Source: Chamaecyparis obtusa
Taxonomy: Eukaryota; Streptophyta; Pinopsida; Cupressales; Cupressaceae
Direction: 5' to 3'
NCBI GenBank assembly: GCA_027943335.1
Contig: BSBK01002159.1
Location: 2,221,501 to 2,285,500, forward strand
DNA length: 64,000 nt
In this document: positions 1-12,270 of the stretch, in pieces
Numbering within the stretch: position 1 is the first letter of the stretch
Layout: each line of letters opens with the position of its first letter
The notes under the pieces: model-generated
Told to the model about the DNA's origin: nothing
Seen by the model: the letters and a program-made list of their open reading frames with translations, nothing else
The model's database searches: none
Translations under genes and position numbers: made by a program

Positions 1-970
1 ATTAATAAGTAGTGCATATTATTAATCTTGTTATATATTATTTAATCTTCAAATTAAATTCAAGATTGCAATTTAATTCATAAAAAAATGGTATTCTACA
101 TATTGTCAATAATTTAATTTAATCCTATTATTGTCAATAAATAATGTTGGAAAACACACTAAGAAAATATATAAAATACTCAACTAATAAAATAATTATA
201 TAGATCTATTGAATTAATCCATATAATATTTTGTCGTGACATGAATAAATATTTTTAATAAATGATGATCGAACATTAATCTATTTTAAAGTAGATAATA
301 TGATAAAATATATTTATAAATTTGAGAATAATATTATTTTATGTAAAAGGAAAAATTAAGGAAACACAGTAAAACAAAACTAAAATGACAAAATAAACGT
401 ATTTTGTCTCTTTCACAAAGCGGACATTAATTTTGTTAGAAAATGCACCTAAATTTTAGGAGTCTTTGACTTTTGAATATGACGCACATGATAAATTTAA
501 TCTTCCAATACATGTTAAAATTTTTATTTTATTCCTGCTCCAGTACGAAAAATGGGATTGCGAAAAGTAAAAGAAGGTTGCCAGCCTGTCAAAAATATAT
601 TTGATTTGTTTTTGTGAAACAGATTTCCCAAAACATATTTGAGGTAGGCAGTCGTAGTTTAGGTGGGCGTCGTCTTCAAATTTTGTTGTGTGTTGATGAA
701 GATAGGTAAGGGAAACATCCCGTGTGGGCCCATGTGTGATGCAGCAACCAACCACTCAAGGCTCTAGGGTTTACCAGAGCAACAAGGTGTGATCCACGAG
801 TTTCCCTGACCTTTTCCTTTACTTGTTCTTTTCCATTCCATCTCTTGACTCCTATTGTGGAAATATTTAATTGTAAAGGCATACATAAACCCTCTACACT
901 TTATGTGTGCTTCTCTACACAAAAACCAAACCCACATAAACAGTAAACAGTAAACCCTATATTGTCGGAT
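1..970. other. AT-rich spacer, no gene seen
   Basis: Strongly AT-rich sequence without a convincing coding frame; the short ORFs here lack codon structure or recognisable motifs. The last 100-200 bp may be the 5' UTR of the LINE that follows, because the first good ATG of that element is at 971. Confidence 0.5.
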
Positions 971-2771
971 ATGGAGGGAAAAGATGGAGAAGGCGGAACA
1001 GAATCTAAGGATTCCCAGACAGTTGAACAAGTTTCCAAGCATATCACACCAGGTGATCAATCAGAGATAAAGGAATCTCAACCAATTGAATAGGTCTTCA
1101 GACATATCACACCAGGTGATCAACTAGAGATAAAAGTATTACAACAGGTCATAGACACACCGCACATCTCTCAATCAACGGAACAGGTATTCAGGCATAT
1201 CACACCAGGTGATCAATCAAAGATAAAGATATCACAACCCATCATAGATACATTGCACATCTCTCAACCAGCTGAACAGGTCTTCAGGCATATCACACCA
1301 AGTGATCATCCAGAGATAAAGATATCACAACTAGTCATAGACACACTACACATCCTTCAATCAACTGAACAGGTACTCAGGCATATCACACCAAGTGATC
1401 AATTAGATATAAAGGAATCACAATCAGTCATAGACACATTGCACAGTTTGGGGCCTGATAGTAATTCAATTCTAGCTCAAGGAAATAATCTTATGGAAAA
1501 CCTCGTCTTAGGGATGACTCAGCAAGGGGGCTTTCTGATACTCCCAGGAATGTTCTCCTCTGCTGGGTTTGGGAACTCATTCAACTCTGGAACAACAACA
1601 AGCAATCTGTCACAGGGTTTGCTGAGCTTGTCCCAACTCAATGCATTGCCCACATGAGGAAACTATATCTATGTGAACATGAAACAATACAAAGGCATAA
1701 TTAGAAGAACGAATGCTAGAAAGACCAAATATGCAAAGAAGGGCAAGTTGACAATTATTTTGCCAATACCGGTAACAAAAAAAGCAGTCACTAAAGTCCC
1801 ACAAATGAGACAAAGGAACATATTGGAAATGACAAGAGTACATTAGAGGTATCTCACCTAGAAAACATAGCAGAGGATGAGATGTCAAACATCTACAGTC
1901 CCACAAAAATGTTTATGTCTTGGTACCCAGACATGTACATCAATGACCTAGTACTCGTAAAAGAAAGATTGTTGGCATTAGAAGAGAAGAGTCATATGGA
2001 AGACATTAAAGTGAGAGAGATCAACGAAAGTAATTTGAAGTTAATGAAAGAGGTCAATATATTTAGAGAGCAAGTTCAAAAACTACAATTCAACCTGGAA
2101 AAAGGGGAGTACGAGTTGACTCTATTGAAGAATGAATTAAGAGAGACAAAAACAACAGTAGGAGACATGGGAGGAGGAAATGGTGGAGGCAGAGATGAGA
2201 ATCCGCAAATTAAAGAAATGCAATCTTCCATGGCCGCAATGGAACAAAAAGGGAATCAGATAAGAGAACAAATAGAAGAGAAGTCAAGTCATGGACCAAC
2301 ATAGTAAGGGGGACTGCGAATACACCTAGCGAAGTCATAGAAAAGAAAATAAGGAGTCAAATTAGGGAAGAAAAATAGATAAGCGAGAGGGCAGAAAACC
2401 TCATCATCAAAGGGTTAAGAGACTACAGAGAACAAGAAACCACAAAAGAACTAATAAAGGACTTCCTTAGAGACCAACTAGAGTGGAATGGAGTGGTTAT
2501 GCAAACACAAAGAATCTAAAAGTGGACAAAGGGCTGCAAGGATAGACATGTAAGGGTGACATTGAAGAATGTAGAAGAAAAAAACAATATTATGAGAAAT
2601 AGGAGGTTTCTCAAAGGAACGCATATCTACCTTGATGATCTTACCATAACCCAACAAGAGGAAAGGAGGAAAGAATGGAAAAAAGTTAAAACTACAAGAG
2701 AAAGTGGAAAATGGGTGTGGTTGCAAAACAAGAAGGCCCATATTAGTGACAAAATAACACATGATAAATAG
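971..2771 (+). pseudogene. LINE-A ORF1 (RNA-binding chaperone-like), broken
   Basis: Starts at ATG 971 (MEGKDGEGGTESK). Residues about 15-160 are a tandem 31-residue repeat (core HITPGDQ.EIK.SQ..IDT). Codon 41 is TAG (1091-1093) where the sister repeat units have CAG, a single C-to-T nonsense change. After a stop at 1655 the product resumes at about 1882 with a long coiled coil (KERLLALEEKSHMEDIK onward) and a glycine-rich hinge. Another frame (about 2364-2771, one internal TAA) contains ENLIIKGLRD and RVTLKNVEEKNNIMRN, resembling the RRM/CTD part of LINE ORF1 proteins. Family role: binding of element RNA into RNPs. Assignment rests on position and motif style. Confidence 0.6.
1015..1452 (+). 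repeat. 93-bp in-frame tandem repeat in LINE-A ORF1
   Basis: The marker atatcacacca recurs at 1041, 1104, 1197, 1290 and 1383: one 63-bp step, then three of exactly 93 bp. All steps are multiples of three, so the array codes for a 31-residue repeat, with a 21-residue first step. Units differ by scattered substitutions. Confidence 0.85.
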
Positions 2772-2796
2772 GAACTTGGACCCACCTAGGAATTCT

Positions 2797-5700
2797 TAAC
2801 TGTAGTTAGTTGGAATTGTAGAGGCTACCCGTGGAGGAGAGGACCTGGGTTAGGGCCCATAGCTGGAGGCAAAGACATTATCCTGCTCACGGAGACACAT
2901 GAACATGACGGCTGCAAGGTCCCAGGATTTGAGGGTTACAGGAAAATCTTAGTGTGGAACGAAAGGACGGAAAATGGAAAAGGACACGGAGGTATCACCA
3001 TCTTGATTAAGGAAACATGGGGCAGATTTATCAATATGGAGAAAGAAGATGCAAACAACCAATACATCTGGATAAAAATAATAGAAAATTAGGTTTTTGT
3101 TCGGGTGGCAGCATGCTACTTTGCTCCTAATGGATCAAAATTTTATAAGAAGAAGCATCTAGACCATGAAGATTTGTTTGCCTCGCTCAAAAAGGACATT
3201 TCTACGTTTAGCGCCTTAGGTGAAATTCTGCTCATAGGTGACTTTAATGCCAAGACAACAAATAATCAGACTCTCAATCTTGAAAGAGGGTACAAAGAAA
3301 GCAGTGATCTGATATGGTTAGAGGAAGAGGGGGCCCAACATTGGGAGAGATCATCGTAGGACGACAAAGGCAAGGTCAATCATTTCGGGGTAGAATTATT
3401 GGGTGTTTGTTGTCTTCACAACATGGTCATTTGCAATGGAGTGAAGAAATGGCCCAATTCAGGAAACATCACATGCAAAACTAACAACGGGCAAAGTGTA
3501 GTGGATTACGTCATTTTCTCTCAAAACTACACCTCAAAGATATTGGAGTTTGAGATAAGGGAATGTCCAATCAGTCTAAACTCATATCATAATCCAATTT
3601 CACTCAAGCTGGCAACTCACATAAGAGCAACAAAATGATCAACAGATCTACAAGGAAAGAAAAGGTCCTTTGACTGGAAGGATCCTAATGACACAAGAAA
3701 ATCAAGAAATTTTCAAAAACTCTCTTAGTAGAATATCTAACAATCAGCCAAAGAACTCAAATGCTGCCAAACAACACCATGTGGACAAAGATAATCTCAT
3801 TCCTATTATCAACAAGGCACTCAAGGATTGTAAAAGATCTAAACCCAAAAGAGACACTAAGAATACATTCCCGGCTAACTTGTGGTTTGATGATAAATGC
3901 AAGAGGGCAAAAAGCAATATGAAAGGACAAAAGAATAATGAAAAAAATAAGGAGTATAACAAGTTGCTAAGACGGAAGAAGGAACAATATGTGATCTTGA
4001 GAAGACTTGAGCTGATTAATCTCGGGAAAAACAACCCTAAAAAGTTTTGGAACGAACTCAGACATAAAAAGAAGCAAGTAGAGAATAACATAACTGGCAC
4101 TCAATGGCTGGAATATGCCAAAGCACTTTATGAACACAAGCTAGGTGAACATGGTACTCTGATAACTAAGCACACAAGGGAGCTATTCAACAATGACGAT
4201 ATCACTCAAGGCATAAGGAGGTTAGCAACAGGTAAAGCACAGGATATTGATGGGCTCCAAGCTGAATACCTAAAATGGGGTGTTGATTTGCTTGCACCTC
4301 ATATCAACCATATCTTTAATAGTACCAATGAGGAGGGTTTCCCTAAAATCTGGACGACTAGTGTGGTGGTTCTGATCTACAAAAGCGGAGACATAAACAA
4401 CCCCTCTAACTATCGGACCATCATGATCAACCCCCTTCTCAGCAAGCTATTTGGAAGCATGGTAGAACGAAAAAATAGTAAATGGGCTGATACGGAGGAG
4501 AAAAAAGCAAAGGGACAAGCAGGTTTTAGACCAAAACACTCCACCATCGATCACGGAGTGACTCTTAGATACTTAGTTGAGAAAATATGGGACACTCTTG
4601 GGGATGAGGCTTTTTGTTGTTTTGTGGACTTCAAAAAAGCCTTTGACACAGTACCCCATCACAAACTTTGGAAAATAATGGAAGAGCTGGGAATCCCTTT
4701 GGTGCTAAGGATAGCAGTACACAGACTATATGAACAAATTAAGGCCAAAATCAGAACTACAAATGGGTTATCGAAGTGCTTTGGCAGCGACATAGGGGTC
4801 AAACAAGGGTTCCCGTTATCTCCAACCTTGTTTGGGCTTTACATTGACAAGTTAGAAGCATGGTTAGATAGAGCCAGTGGTGAGGGGGTTCAGCTAGCTA
4901 GTTATGTGATAAAACTATTGTTATATGCGAATGATCTCATCATTATTGCCAAGATGGCTAATGGTTTGAGAGAGCACTTGAAGGCATTGGAAAGCTTTTG
5001 TCAGGAGGTGGGTATGGAAGTTAACACCAGCCAAACCAAAGTTATGATCTTCTCGTTGAAGAGAAACAAGAGACCCCCAGACGCTTTTCTCTTTGAGGGA
5101 AACCCTCTAGAGATTGTGAGCGAATACAAATACTTGGGAATAGACTTCCAGAATAAACTCGGTTGGGAAACATGTAGATCTAAACGAATTCAAGGGGGCT
5201 AGAAGCCGTTGTATTCTTTAAAGAATAAGTATAGGAATGTTGAACTCTAGGATTGGAAGACAAAGAAAATGCTATTTGGGTTGTTTGTCACACCTGTGGT
5301 TTTGTATGGGTGTGAAATTTGGGGCAGCAGCTTGTCGGATCAGAAATGGAAACGGGTAGAAAGAATATAGAAACACCTTATCATCAACAGCCTTAAAATC
5401 AAAACCACGGTGCCTTATGAGATCTTATTGGCAGAAGTGGGTGCCTTTCCCTTAGAAGATGTTGCAATGGTCCGACTGATATGCTACTTAAAGAAAACCC
5501 AGAATATGGGAAGACATCGCTGGCCTAGGCTAGTCACTAAAGAAAAGCTAGAAAGGATAAAAAACACATGGATGAAGCAAAACAACAAATGGATACAAAA
5601 GTGGGACATCAACATCCATAGTTGCCCGGATAGTACTGAAGAAATTAAGAAGTTTGTTCGCGAAAGATTATGTACATCATGTGGACAAGGCACATGGGGA

Positions 5701-6066
5701 GAAAAAATCATACTATGTTAAGGAATTTAACCCTAACACTTGCCACGAGGAAAAAGTGTACTTAGGAGCGACTATTAAGGGGAAGCCAAAATGCTCATAG
5801 CCCAGCTTAGAACTAGCTCTCACCAATTGAGATGCAAGACGAGTAAATGGAAAGTACCAAAAGAGGAATGTGAAAATAGGACCTGCCTATTCTGTGACAT
5901 GGGAGCCATTGAAACAGAACATCACTTTGTCATGGAATGCCCGACATATAGCAATAGCAGTATGAGCCACCTCTTCGAAGAAAAGAAGCTAGACAAGACC
6001 GCAAACTTGATCATCAAAATGCACCGAAGAAGAGAAGAATTAGTCAAAGGGTTACAACTAGATTAG
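2797..6066 (+). pseudogene. LINE-A ORF2: endonuclease-reverse transcriptase, broken
   Basis: About 1,090 codons. The endonuclease domain (2797-3640) opens with TVVSWNCRGY and has LTETHEH, GHGGI.ILI, LLIGDFNAKT and a final SYHNPISLKL; the usual SDH is changed to SYH. A frameshift at 3640-3670 precedes the RT frame (3670-5202). RT blocks are QAGFRPKHSTIDH, FVDFKKAFDTVPHHKLW, GVKQGFPLSPTLFG and LLYANDLIII; the FADD box reads YAND, so the second catalytic Asp is lost. Stops follow at 5200, about 5248, about 5368 and 5719. LYGCEIWG and a terminal CCHH-like motif (5881-5940) close the protein. Family role: nicks target DNA and primes reverse transcription of its own RNA. Confidence 0.8.
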
Positions 6067-6127
6067 GCTAGTTGTCAACCGGCGGGTCCCATAGGCTGAT
6101 TTGGCCTCGTGGACGTTATTAAAATCC

Positions 6128-6146
6128 TTCATTCATTCATTCATCC
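6128..6146 (+). repeat. (ATTC)n 3' tail of LINE-A
   Basis: About four copies of ttca/attc follow the ORF2 stop by some 60 bp and mark the 3' end of LINE-A. Confidence 0.7.
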
Positions 6147-6480
6147 AAAATAAAACAAATACAACGAGAAAAATGCATGGGCAAGATGATTTCAATCGTC
6201 TTGCACAGTTGAGGAGTATTATTCATCGTCGATGAGGTCAATGCATTTCATAGATGAAATGCCTTTGACGTAATAAAGATTCTAGATTTTGAGGATTTAT
6301 AGGAAACTTCAGACTTAGCCAAATTTCAAGAATCAACACATTGTCTCCAGCATGATTTCCAGTGGACTATTGATTGTAACCTTAAGCCCTTGACTTGTGC
6401 ACACTCATTTGAGGATTGTTTCTCATTGTATTGTGTATGCTTTGGTTAGTTTGGTAATTGACATGTATGTTTAACAATGT

Positions 6481-6564
<84 letters not shown>

Positions 6565-6716
6565 GGAAGGTGGGAGAGAGAATGTGTGAGAGAGAGAGAG
6601 GGGGTGAAAGAGGGTAATAAAGGAAAATAGAGGGTACAAAGGTGGGGAGAGAGAGAGAGAGAGCATTAATCATCGTAGGACACACTTTAGGGTTCTAAGT
6701 GGTTCTAATGTATCAT

Positions 6717-6776
6717 AAGGGGTCATAATGGGTCCTAAGTGGTCCTAGGACCACTTAGGATCCATTATGACCCCTT
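6717..6776. repeat. 60-bp palindrome, copy 1
   Basis: Inverted repeat centred on cctagg (6744-6749): 30-bp arms with one mismatch, able to extrude as a cruciform or fold as a hairpin. Weaker symmetry extends outward through taatgtatcat / acacatta. Confidence 0.85.
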
Positions 6777-6934
6777 AGGACACATTAGGACTCATTGTCT
6801 CCAGCATGATTTCCAGTGGACTATTGATTGTAACCTTAAGCCCTTGACTTGTGCACACTCATTTGAGGATTGTTTCTCATTGTATTGTGTATGCTTTGGT
6901 TAGTTTGGTAATTGACATGTATGTTTAACAATGT

Positions 6935-7002
<68 letters not shown>

Positions 7003-7142
7003 TGTGAGAGAGAGAGAGAGGGGGTGAAAGAGGGTAATAAAGGAAAATAGAGGGTACAAAGGTGGGGAGAGAGAGAGAGAGAGAGAGAGCATTAATCATC
7101 GTAGGACACACTTTAGGGTTCTAAGTGGTTCTAATGTATCAT

Positions 7143-7202
7143 AAGGGGTCATAATGGGTCCTAAGTGGTCCTAGGACCACTTAGGATCCATTATGACCCC
7201 TT
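7143..7202. repeat. 60-bp palindrome, copy 2
   Basis: Same palindrome as at 6717-6776, including its single mismatch, so it was duplicated with the block. The following sequence to about 7370 repeats related words (taatgggtcctaagtgg, cctaaggggttgtaatggg), as if the palindrome grew from a short repeated unit. Confidence 0.85.
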
Positions 7203-7577
7203 AGGACACATTAGGACTCATTAGGACAACTTAGAACATATTAATCATCGTAGGAAACACTAATGGGTTCTAATGTGTCCTAATGTTTCCTAAGGGGTTG
7301 TAATGGGTTCTAAGTGGTCCTAAGGGGTTGTAATGGGTCCTAGGTGGTCGAAACCATTTAGAAGGGTCTGATAGGTCCTATTGTAATTTGATTGCCTCTT
7401 CAAAAAAAAATTGGCATGTTTTTATTCATTTAGGAACTTTACATAGCACATACGCACTATAGTGTGCATGCACTATGTTTTGAATTGCCCAAGCCTATGC
7501 ACACTATCTTTTCGGGGACCTAAAAAGAATTTGACACCTTTTTCATCCCCCCATCTTCGTGCATATACCCAAATCTA

Positions 7578-8209
7578 TTAGAAAGGGGCACTCATCTCTA
7601 AAAGATCATATTCTTCTCCTTTTTGTTTGTTGCGTTCATCTTCACTGGAGCATTTATCCAGAAATTGGAAGGCTCCGAGGTTGGTGTTGAAGTTTCTTCC
7701 CTCTTCTTTGCCTCCACCTTGACCCGAGACATCACCTTTGGTTTTTGCAAATATTCCAAGAGACACTCCCACCCCACTTTTGTTTCTAATCGACAATCCT
7801 CCCACGAGCCCTTGGCACTTCAGATTATTAACAGTTTGAGGCCATTTTTCCTTGTCTCCATTGCTCGCCAATAACCATCATCATCCCAAATTCCCTTCCC
7901 CAGAACCACATACTCCAACAAAGCCTTCAACACAAATACCCATTCCTCCTCTACACATTCTTTCACCACCCATTCCACCTCCTCCTTAGTACCAAACTCA
8001 AATCCCCATGCAAGAAATATTGCCACCGTATAGGCATTGACCCGATATTTGTGCTTAGTTTTCATAAATTCATCTCCCAATATAAGACCTAATATTTGCA
8101 TGAACATTGAATCGTAGATTTTAAAGACAAATTTTAGTCTCTTCTTTGAAATCTCCCCTAAAATGGTCAATTGTTGTTTGGTTGTTAAAATAGTAAAATT
8201 AGCCTCCAT
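7578..8209 (-). pseudogene. Unidentified minus-strand coding fragment
   Basis: From ATG at about 8209 (MEANFTILTTKQQ) the minus strand stays open to 7820, about 130 residues, rich in Trp, Glu and Val (FEFGTKEEVEWVVKEC; GKGIWDDDGYWRAME). A second frame overlaps the end (MASNGDKEKWPQTV) and runs to 7578, so one frameshift would join them into roughly 220 residues. Composition looks like a real protein, but I do not recognise the family. It may be a decayed exon or transposon-carried gene. It lies on the same strand as, and downstream of, the RNase H-like fragment at 10190-10741, with an LTR between them. Confidence 0.35.
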
Positions 8210-8324
8210 TTTTCTCAAAACCCCTGCGTCTGTCACACTTCTTTACATAACTCTCTAGAGATAATAATGCCCATCGTCACTCATTTTAATATGGGAGGTT
8301 TAGGAACGCAAATTCTGAATTAAA

Positions 8325-10062
8325 TGTGATGTCCCAAATGTCACATCGGCATTTTGCCTTTGTCATGTCCCCATTTTGGAAATAAAACTTAAATATAAAT
8401 TATAATCATTATATAAATTATAAATAATAATGATAGAATATGAAATAAATAAAGAAATAATATAATATAATGATAATTAAAGATTACCATTATACATTAA
8501 AGATATAATTCTAGAATATTAAATATATATAAATAAATATAATTATGATTACAAAATAAATAATTATAAGTGTAAACAATAATAATTCAAAGATAAATAA
8601 ATAAAATAACATTAATAAATCTATTATTAATATATCATAATTTGATATATAACAGAATATATAATTAATAGAATATATAAAAATACAATAATATAGTATA
8701 TATTAATCCAAATGATAAATATATAATAAAATAAATTAATAAAATATTTGAGAAGTCAGCGACCACATGGAATAGGTCGCGACTTCCTCCGTGGCTTATG
8801 CGAACACATACGAGTCCATACGGAGTGAGCGAGCGGGAAAGAAAGAAGGTGGGATACGAACAATAATATGAATGCGGGTAATCAGGGAGATATCAGAATA
8901 GGACATGGAGATGGACGCATGGGAAGATACAAATGTTCTGATTCAAGTGGAAATTTTACCTCCATAAATATATATTGAATAATGATAAGATAGAATTGGG
9001 ATCAGAGAAGCGTTATATAAGACAGATTGTTTATAGAATATTCAGTGACGGGCATATCAAGTGCCAAACGGTGATATAATTAAATATATCCGATGGCACT
9101 CTACATTACAAGAATGAATAATGAGCATTGCGTGAGGTCTGGAGGATAGGCATTCATCAGCATCGATGGAAGCGGATCATCAGAAAGAAATGATTTGGAA
9201 ACATAATCCAAATCAATACTCATTACTCTCAAGAATGATAGGCATGTAGGGGTCACCGTCTCAGTAAATGATATAGATCATACACAGTTTGCAAGACCAT
9301 ATGAATATAATACCGCACTCATAAATGTGACGGGAAGTCAATGAATTATATATGGTTGGAGGAATAAATAAAAAAAGATAATTAATTCTGACGTTTAATT
9401 AAGAAATACGATGGGGAATCAATAACAATTAGGATATATATTCCTAAGTATTACACAGGAGCTAAAAGAGAGACAGAAGTGATATATGAAGGATGGTCTA
9501 AAACATGTTAATCCAGCATTGACTGACGCCTCCCTTAGGTGGACAACAATGACTCTACAAGGGAGTCGATCAAATCATGCAGTTTGAATCGTGAAAATAA
9601 CATAGATGATATAATCTCAACAACACACTAGAGTGTACGTACATAGAGGAATCAATAAAGCTTTATGAGATATTGCCACCTTGCCTTAGAACAGCTATGG
9701 ATAGCGTGAGGTAACCGAGCCAAATTACAAATCAGGAAATACATATTAGGAATAATGAGGTGGTACGTTGAGAATAAGAGATTAACTAAGATAACATCAG
9801 TTAAGTATTCAGCGTTTCATTAGAATGAAGGGAATCGATGACATTATAACTATCATCGATAAAAGACAAATACACATAGGCGGTTGTTATGAAGAATACG
9901 ATCTCCTAGGATAGGAAAAGACTAATAGTTATGGAATGGGAGAGGCGGAAATATATAGAGGGATCAGTATGGAACAATATCAATTGCCATCCTAAATGCA
10001 ATTCAAACCTTGAAATCCAATTTTAGAACAAATCAAGTAAGGTCCCAAAAGGGATCATTACA
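8325..10062 (+). mobile_element. LTR-only insertion, 1.7 kb (solo LTR?)
   Basis: Begins TGTGATGTCCC and ends ATCATTACA, an inverted TGTRATG / CATTACA pair like that of the LTR at 26093-33258. About 1,738 bp, very AT-rich at first, no gene. Immediate flanks (ttaaa / gcctt) are not a target duplication, so either the ends have decayed or the copy is not a clean solo LTR. Confidence 0.5.
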
Positions 10063-10189
10063 GCCTTGCCAAATAATGACAAGAAATTTATCATCAAAAG
10101 TGTGCTTTTAAAAGATTTCATCCCACCAAATCATCAAATCGGACCTAGGGGTACAATGTATTATCATCATTTAGTAATACTACCTACTT

Positions 10190-10741
10190 GGATAATTTAT
10201 CTGCCACAGCTTTTCCAGAGAGGTGCACGTGTGATTTTAAAGTCTTGAAAGAAGCTCAGCATTTTAAATGTGGGTAGTATAAATTTATTAATATTCCACG
10301 CCAATGCTCTACCCTGTTTAAGAACATACGATAGCCATCGAATCGCCTTCCAAATGGATCTCATCAACGCAATGTTTTTTTGCCATTAAAGCTCCCTCAA
10401 AGGCTGCTTGGATTCTGATTTATTACTTGTTTCGTATTGCAATTTTTCCACCCCAATGGCAATGGTATTATCTCTGGAACTCTTCCTACAAAGTCTGCAC
10501 CAGAGGGACTCAAGTTTCCCTTTGATGCACCATCAAAATTGATTTTAGTCCATCCATCCTTCGAAGATTCCCACTTCACCTTCTTGTTCACTTTTGGAAT
10601 GGGATTAACCCCAAAAGGCCCATTAACATGCCTTGATCTTGGTTTATTATCAAGCAATGAAGCGCCATAATTTTGTAACTTTCCTTTCTTAGCATTTGTT
10701 GAGCTTGAATTTCCACCATACATATCAACATCTTGTTGCAA
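10190..10741 (-). pseudogene. RNase H-like (RVT_3 type) domain fragment
   Basis: Minus-strand reading gives DGWTKINFDGASKGN, then in a shifted frame AAFEGALMAKKHCVDEIHLEGDSMAIV, then AVADKLSK. These are the first strand (FDGASKGN), the AE-helix, the EGDS strand and the ADxLS end of plant RNase H-like domains found in L1-type retrotransposons and some host genes. At least two frameshifts separate the pieces. The source could be a LINE 3' end or a host RNase H-like gene; no RT precedes it here. The fragment is cut at 10742 by the LTR at 10743-12265. Confidence 0.6.
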
Positions 10742-10742
10742 T

Positions 10743-12265
10743 GTAGCTTATTATTTGCATTTGCACCCTACAACTTCAGAGATTTGGGCATTCCTACCTC
10801 ATTACCATTGCCTCTTACTCTTGTTCATCTTTATATTTCACAATTAGTTTGCATTTGCAATTCTAAGTAGTAAATTGCATTCATTGCCTTTTATAGGTTT
10901 CATTTCAAGAGTTTGAATAGTGTCTTACATTCCTCTTCCGAATTTCTAGTTGTATCAAACAATTTCTTAGATTCTTCTTGAGTCTCAAGTAGGTCATTCT
11001 TTAATTTGGCTGATACAGCATTCCAAGAGTTATCTTTTTCCATACAATCTTTGCACGTTCCCTTCTTTCAACTGTCTTAGTGTATTTTGAGCCGATCCAT
11101 CCTACTGTCAATGTTTCAGCATACAACTGTTAATGTTTCAGCATACAATTGAAGCAATTTGTGATGTCCTTTCTGGGATCACCTTGTCTCTACTGTAGAT
11201 ATGATTCATTCTACTATTGATACCCTTGAATGCTTAATCTTTTATACTTGTACCCTTCCCTTGTGGCAGAAGAGTCGGGTCTTTTCAATAAATGGACACT
11301 TGCAATAAATGATATCTCTTAATTAATATCTTAATTGCACCCTTTGGGGATCGAGTGACATCTTTAACCGGGCTTTGTCTTTACCAAGAATAATTGTTGT
11401 TCTTACAATGAATTTCAGCCTCTTCTATTTATGATTAACTCTTTCTGATTTCTGCCATAGTTATTAAAGGAGCCCACTTTCACTTATATTATGATGATCA
11501 ATGCTTCTTGCCTTGATCATTGTTTCTAATTTTGGTTTATCTTTGTTATGTTTGCTCTTATTCATTGTATAGGTCTGCTATCATCTTTTAGATCTGCTTA
11601 TATTTTTGCGAATGAATAAATAAATATTCATTGTGCCTTTCAATTGAGTTGATCTCCCATTTATATCTTCAATGGTGGGGAGCCACACCTCTTTATCATG
11701 GCTGCCCTTTGCAATGGTCACAACCTTTCACCATTACCACCCTTTGGAATTGTCACAAACCTAATCATTTCTACCCTTTGAAAGAGTCATAATTGTCACT
11801 CTTTGAATGAGTCACAACCCTTCATAATTACCACCCCTTTGAGGAGTCGCAACCCTTTATAATTTATGCCCTTTGAAAGAGTCACAACCTTCCATAAGTA
11901 CCACCGTTCAGAAGAGACACAACGCTTCATAACCTTTGTCTTTTAAGGGGGTCATTTCCTTATTTTCTTTATTCCTTTTTTTCTCTTCCATTAATTCTTC
12001 CTTGATTCCACCACTACTTTTCTCTTCCTTCCTCTCTCCCCCTTAAAAATGAAGTTCTCTTCTCCTTTTTTATAGCTCATGTTTGACAGTCACAACTTTT
12101 CATTTCATGTATTTTGACCCTTCATTAACATATCTAAATTTTAATTATGTTATATTTTAATTTTATTCTTTTATATTTTTAATTTACCTATTTTTTTTGT
12201 TCTCTTATATTTTGAATTTATTATTTTTGTTTATTATTGAATCCTCCTTCAAAAAGGGGACATTA
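10743..12265 (-). mobile_element. Solo LTR, 1.5 kb, TSD TGCAA
   Basis: Flanked by perfect 5-bp duplications tgcaa (10738-10742 and 12266-12270). On the + strand it starts TGTAGC and ends GGGGACATTA; on the minus strand it starts TAATGTCCCC, close to the LTR at 26093-33258 (TGTAATGTCCCC), so orientation is taken as minus. The outer CA expected at the + end is absent. No internal genes, hence a solo LTR. Inside lies a degenerate array of about 40-bp units (11685-11960). Confidence 0.75.
11685..11960. repeat. Degenerate ~40-bp tandem repeat inside the solo LTR
   Basis: About seven variants of ccctttgaaagagtcacaacc separated by ttcataattacca. Units vary in length and sequence. Arrays inside LTRs often sit upstream of promoters; no function can be read here. 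Confidence 0.65.
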
Positions 12266-12270
12266 TGCAA

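Larger units (their letters stand above)
971..6146 (+). mobile_element. LINE-A, decayed non-LTR retrotransposon with (ATTC)n tail
   Basis: Order on the + strand: ORF1 with a coiled coil and an RRM-like end, then an apurinic endonuclease (SWNCRG near the start, GDFNA in the middle), reverse transcriptase (CCFVDFKKAFDTV, KQGFPLSPTLFGLY, LYANDLIII), a C-terminal Cys/His motif (CLFCDMGAIETEHHF) and a short ATTC tandem tail. A microsatellite tail instead of poly(A) is typical of RTE/I/CR1-like LINEs rather than plant L1; the clade is inferred only. ORFs carry several stops and at least two frameshifts, so the copy is dead. The 5' end is uncertain and may lie upstream of 971. A 9-bp low-complexity match (caaaataaa) flanks about 389 and 6145, too weak to call a target duplication. 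Confidence 0.75.
6340..7220. repeat. 454-bp tandem duplication with GA microsatellites
   Basis: The block starting attgtctccagcatgattt at 6340 recurs at 6794, giving a 454-bp period. Both copies contain a long (GA)n run (about 6483-6560 and 6938-6998), a second short GA run and a 60-bp palindrome. Copy 2 has a shorter GA tract. The copy junction lies at gactcat/tgtctcc. ORFs of Leu-Ser repeats here are microsatellite artefacts. Confidence 0.9.

Noticed and set aside
6382..7111. Minus-strand ORFs of Leu-Ser repeats
   Set aside because: They are translations of (GA)n microsatellite, not genes.
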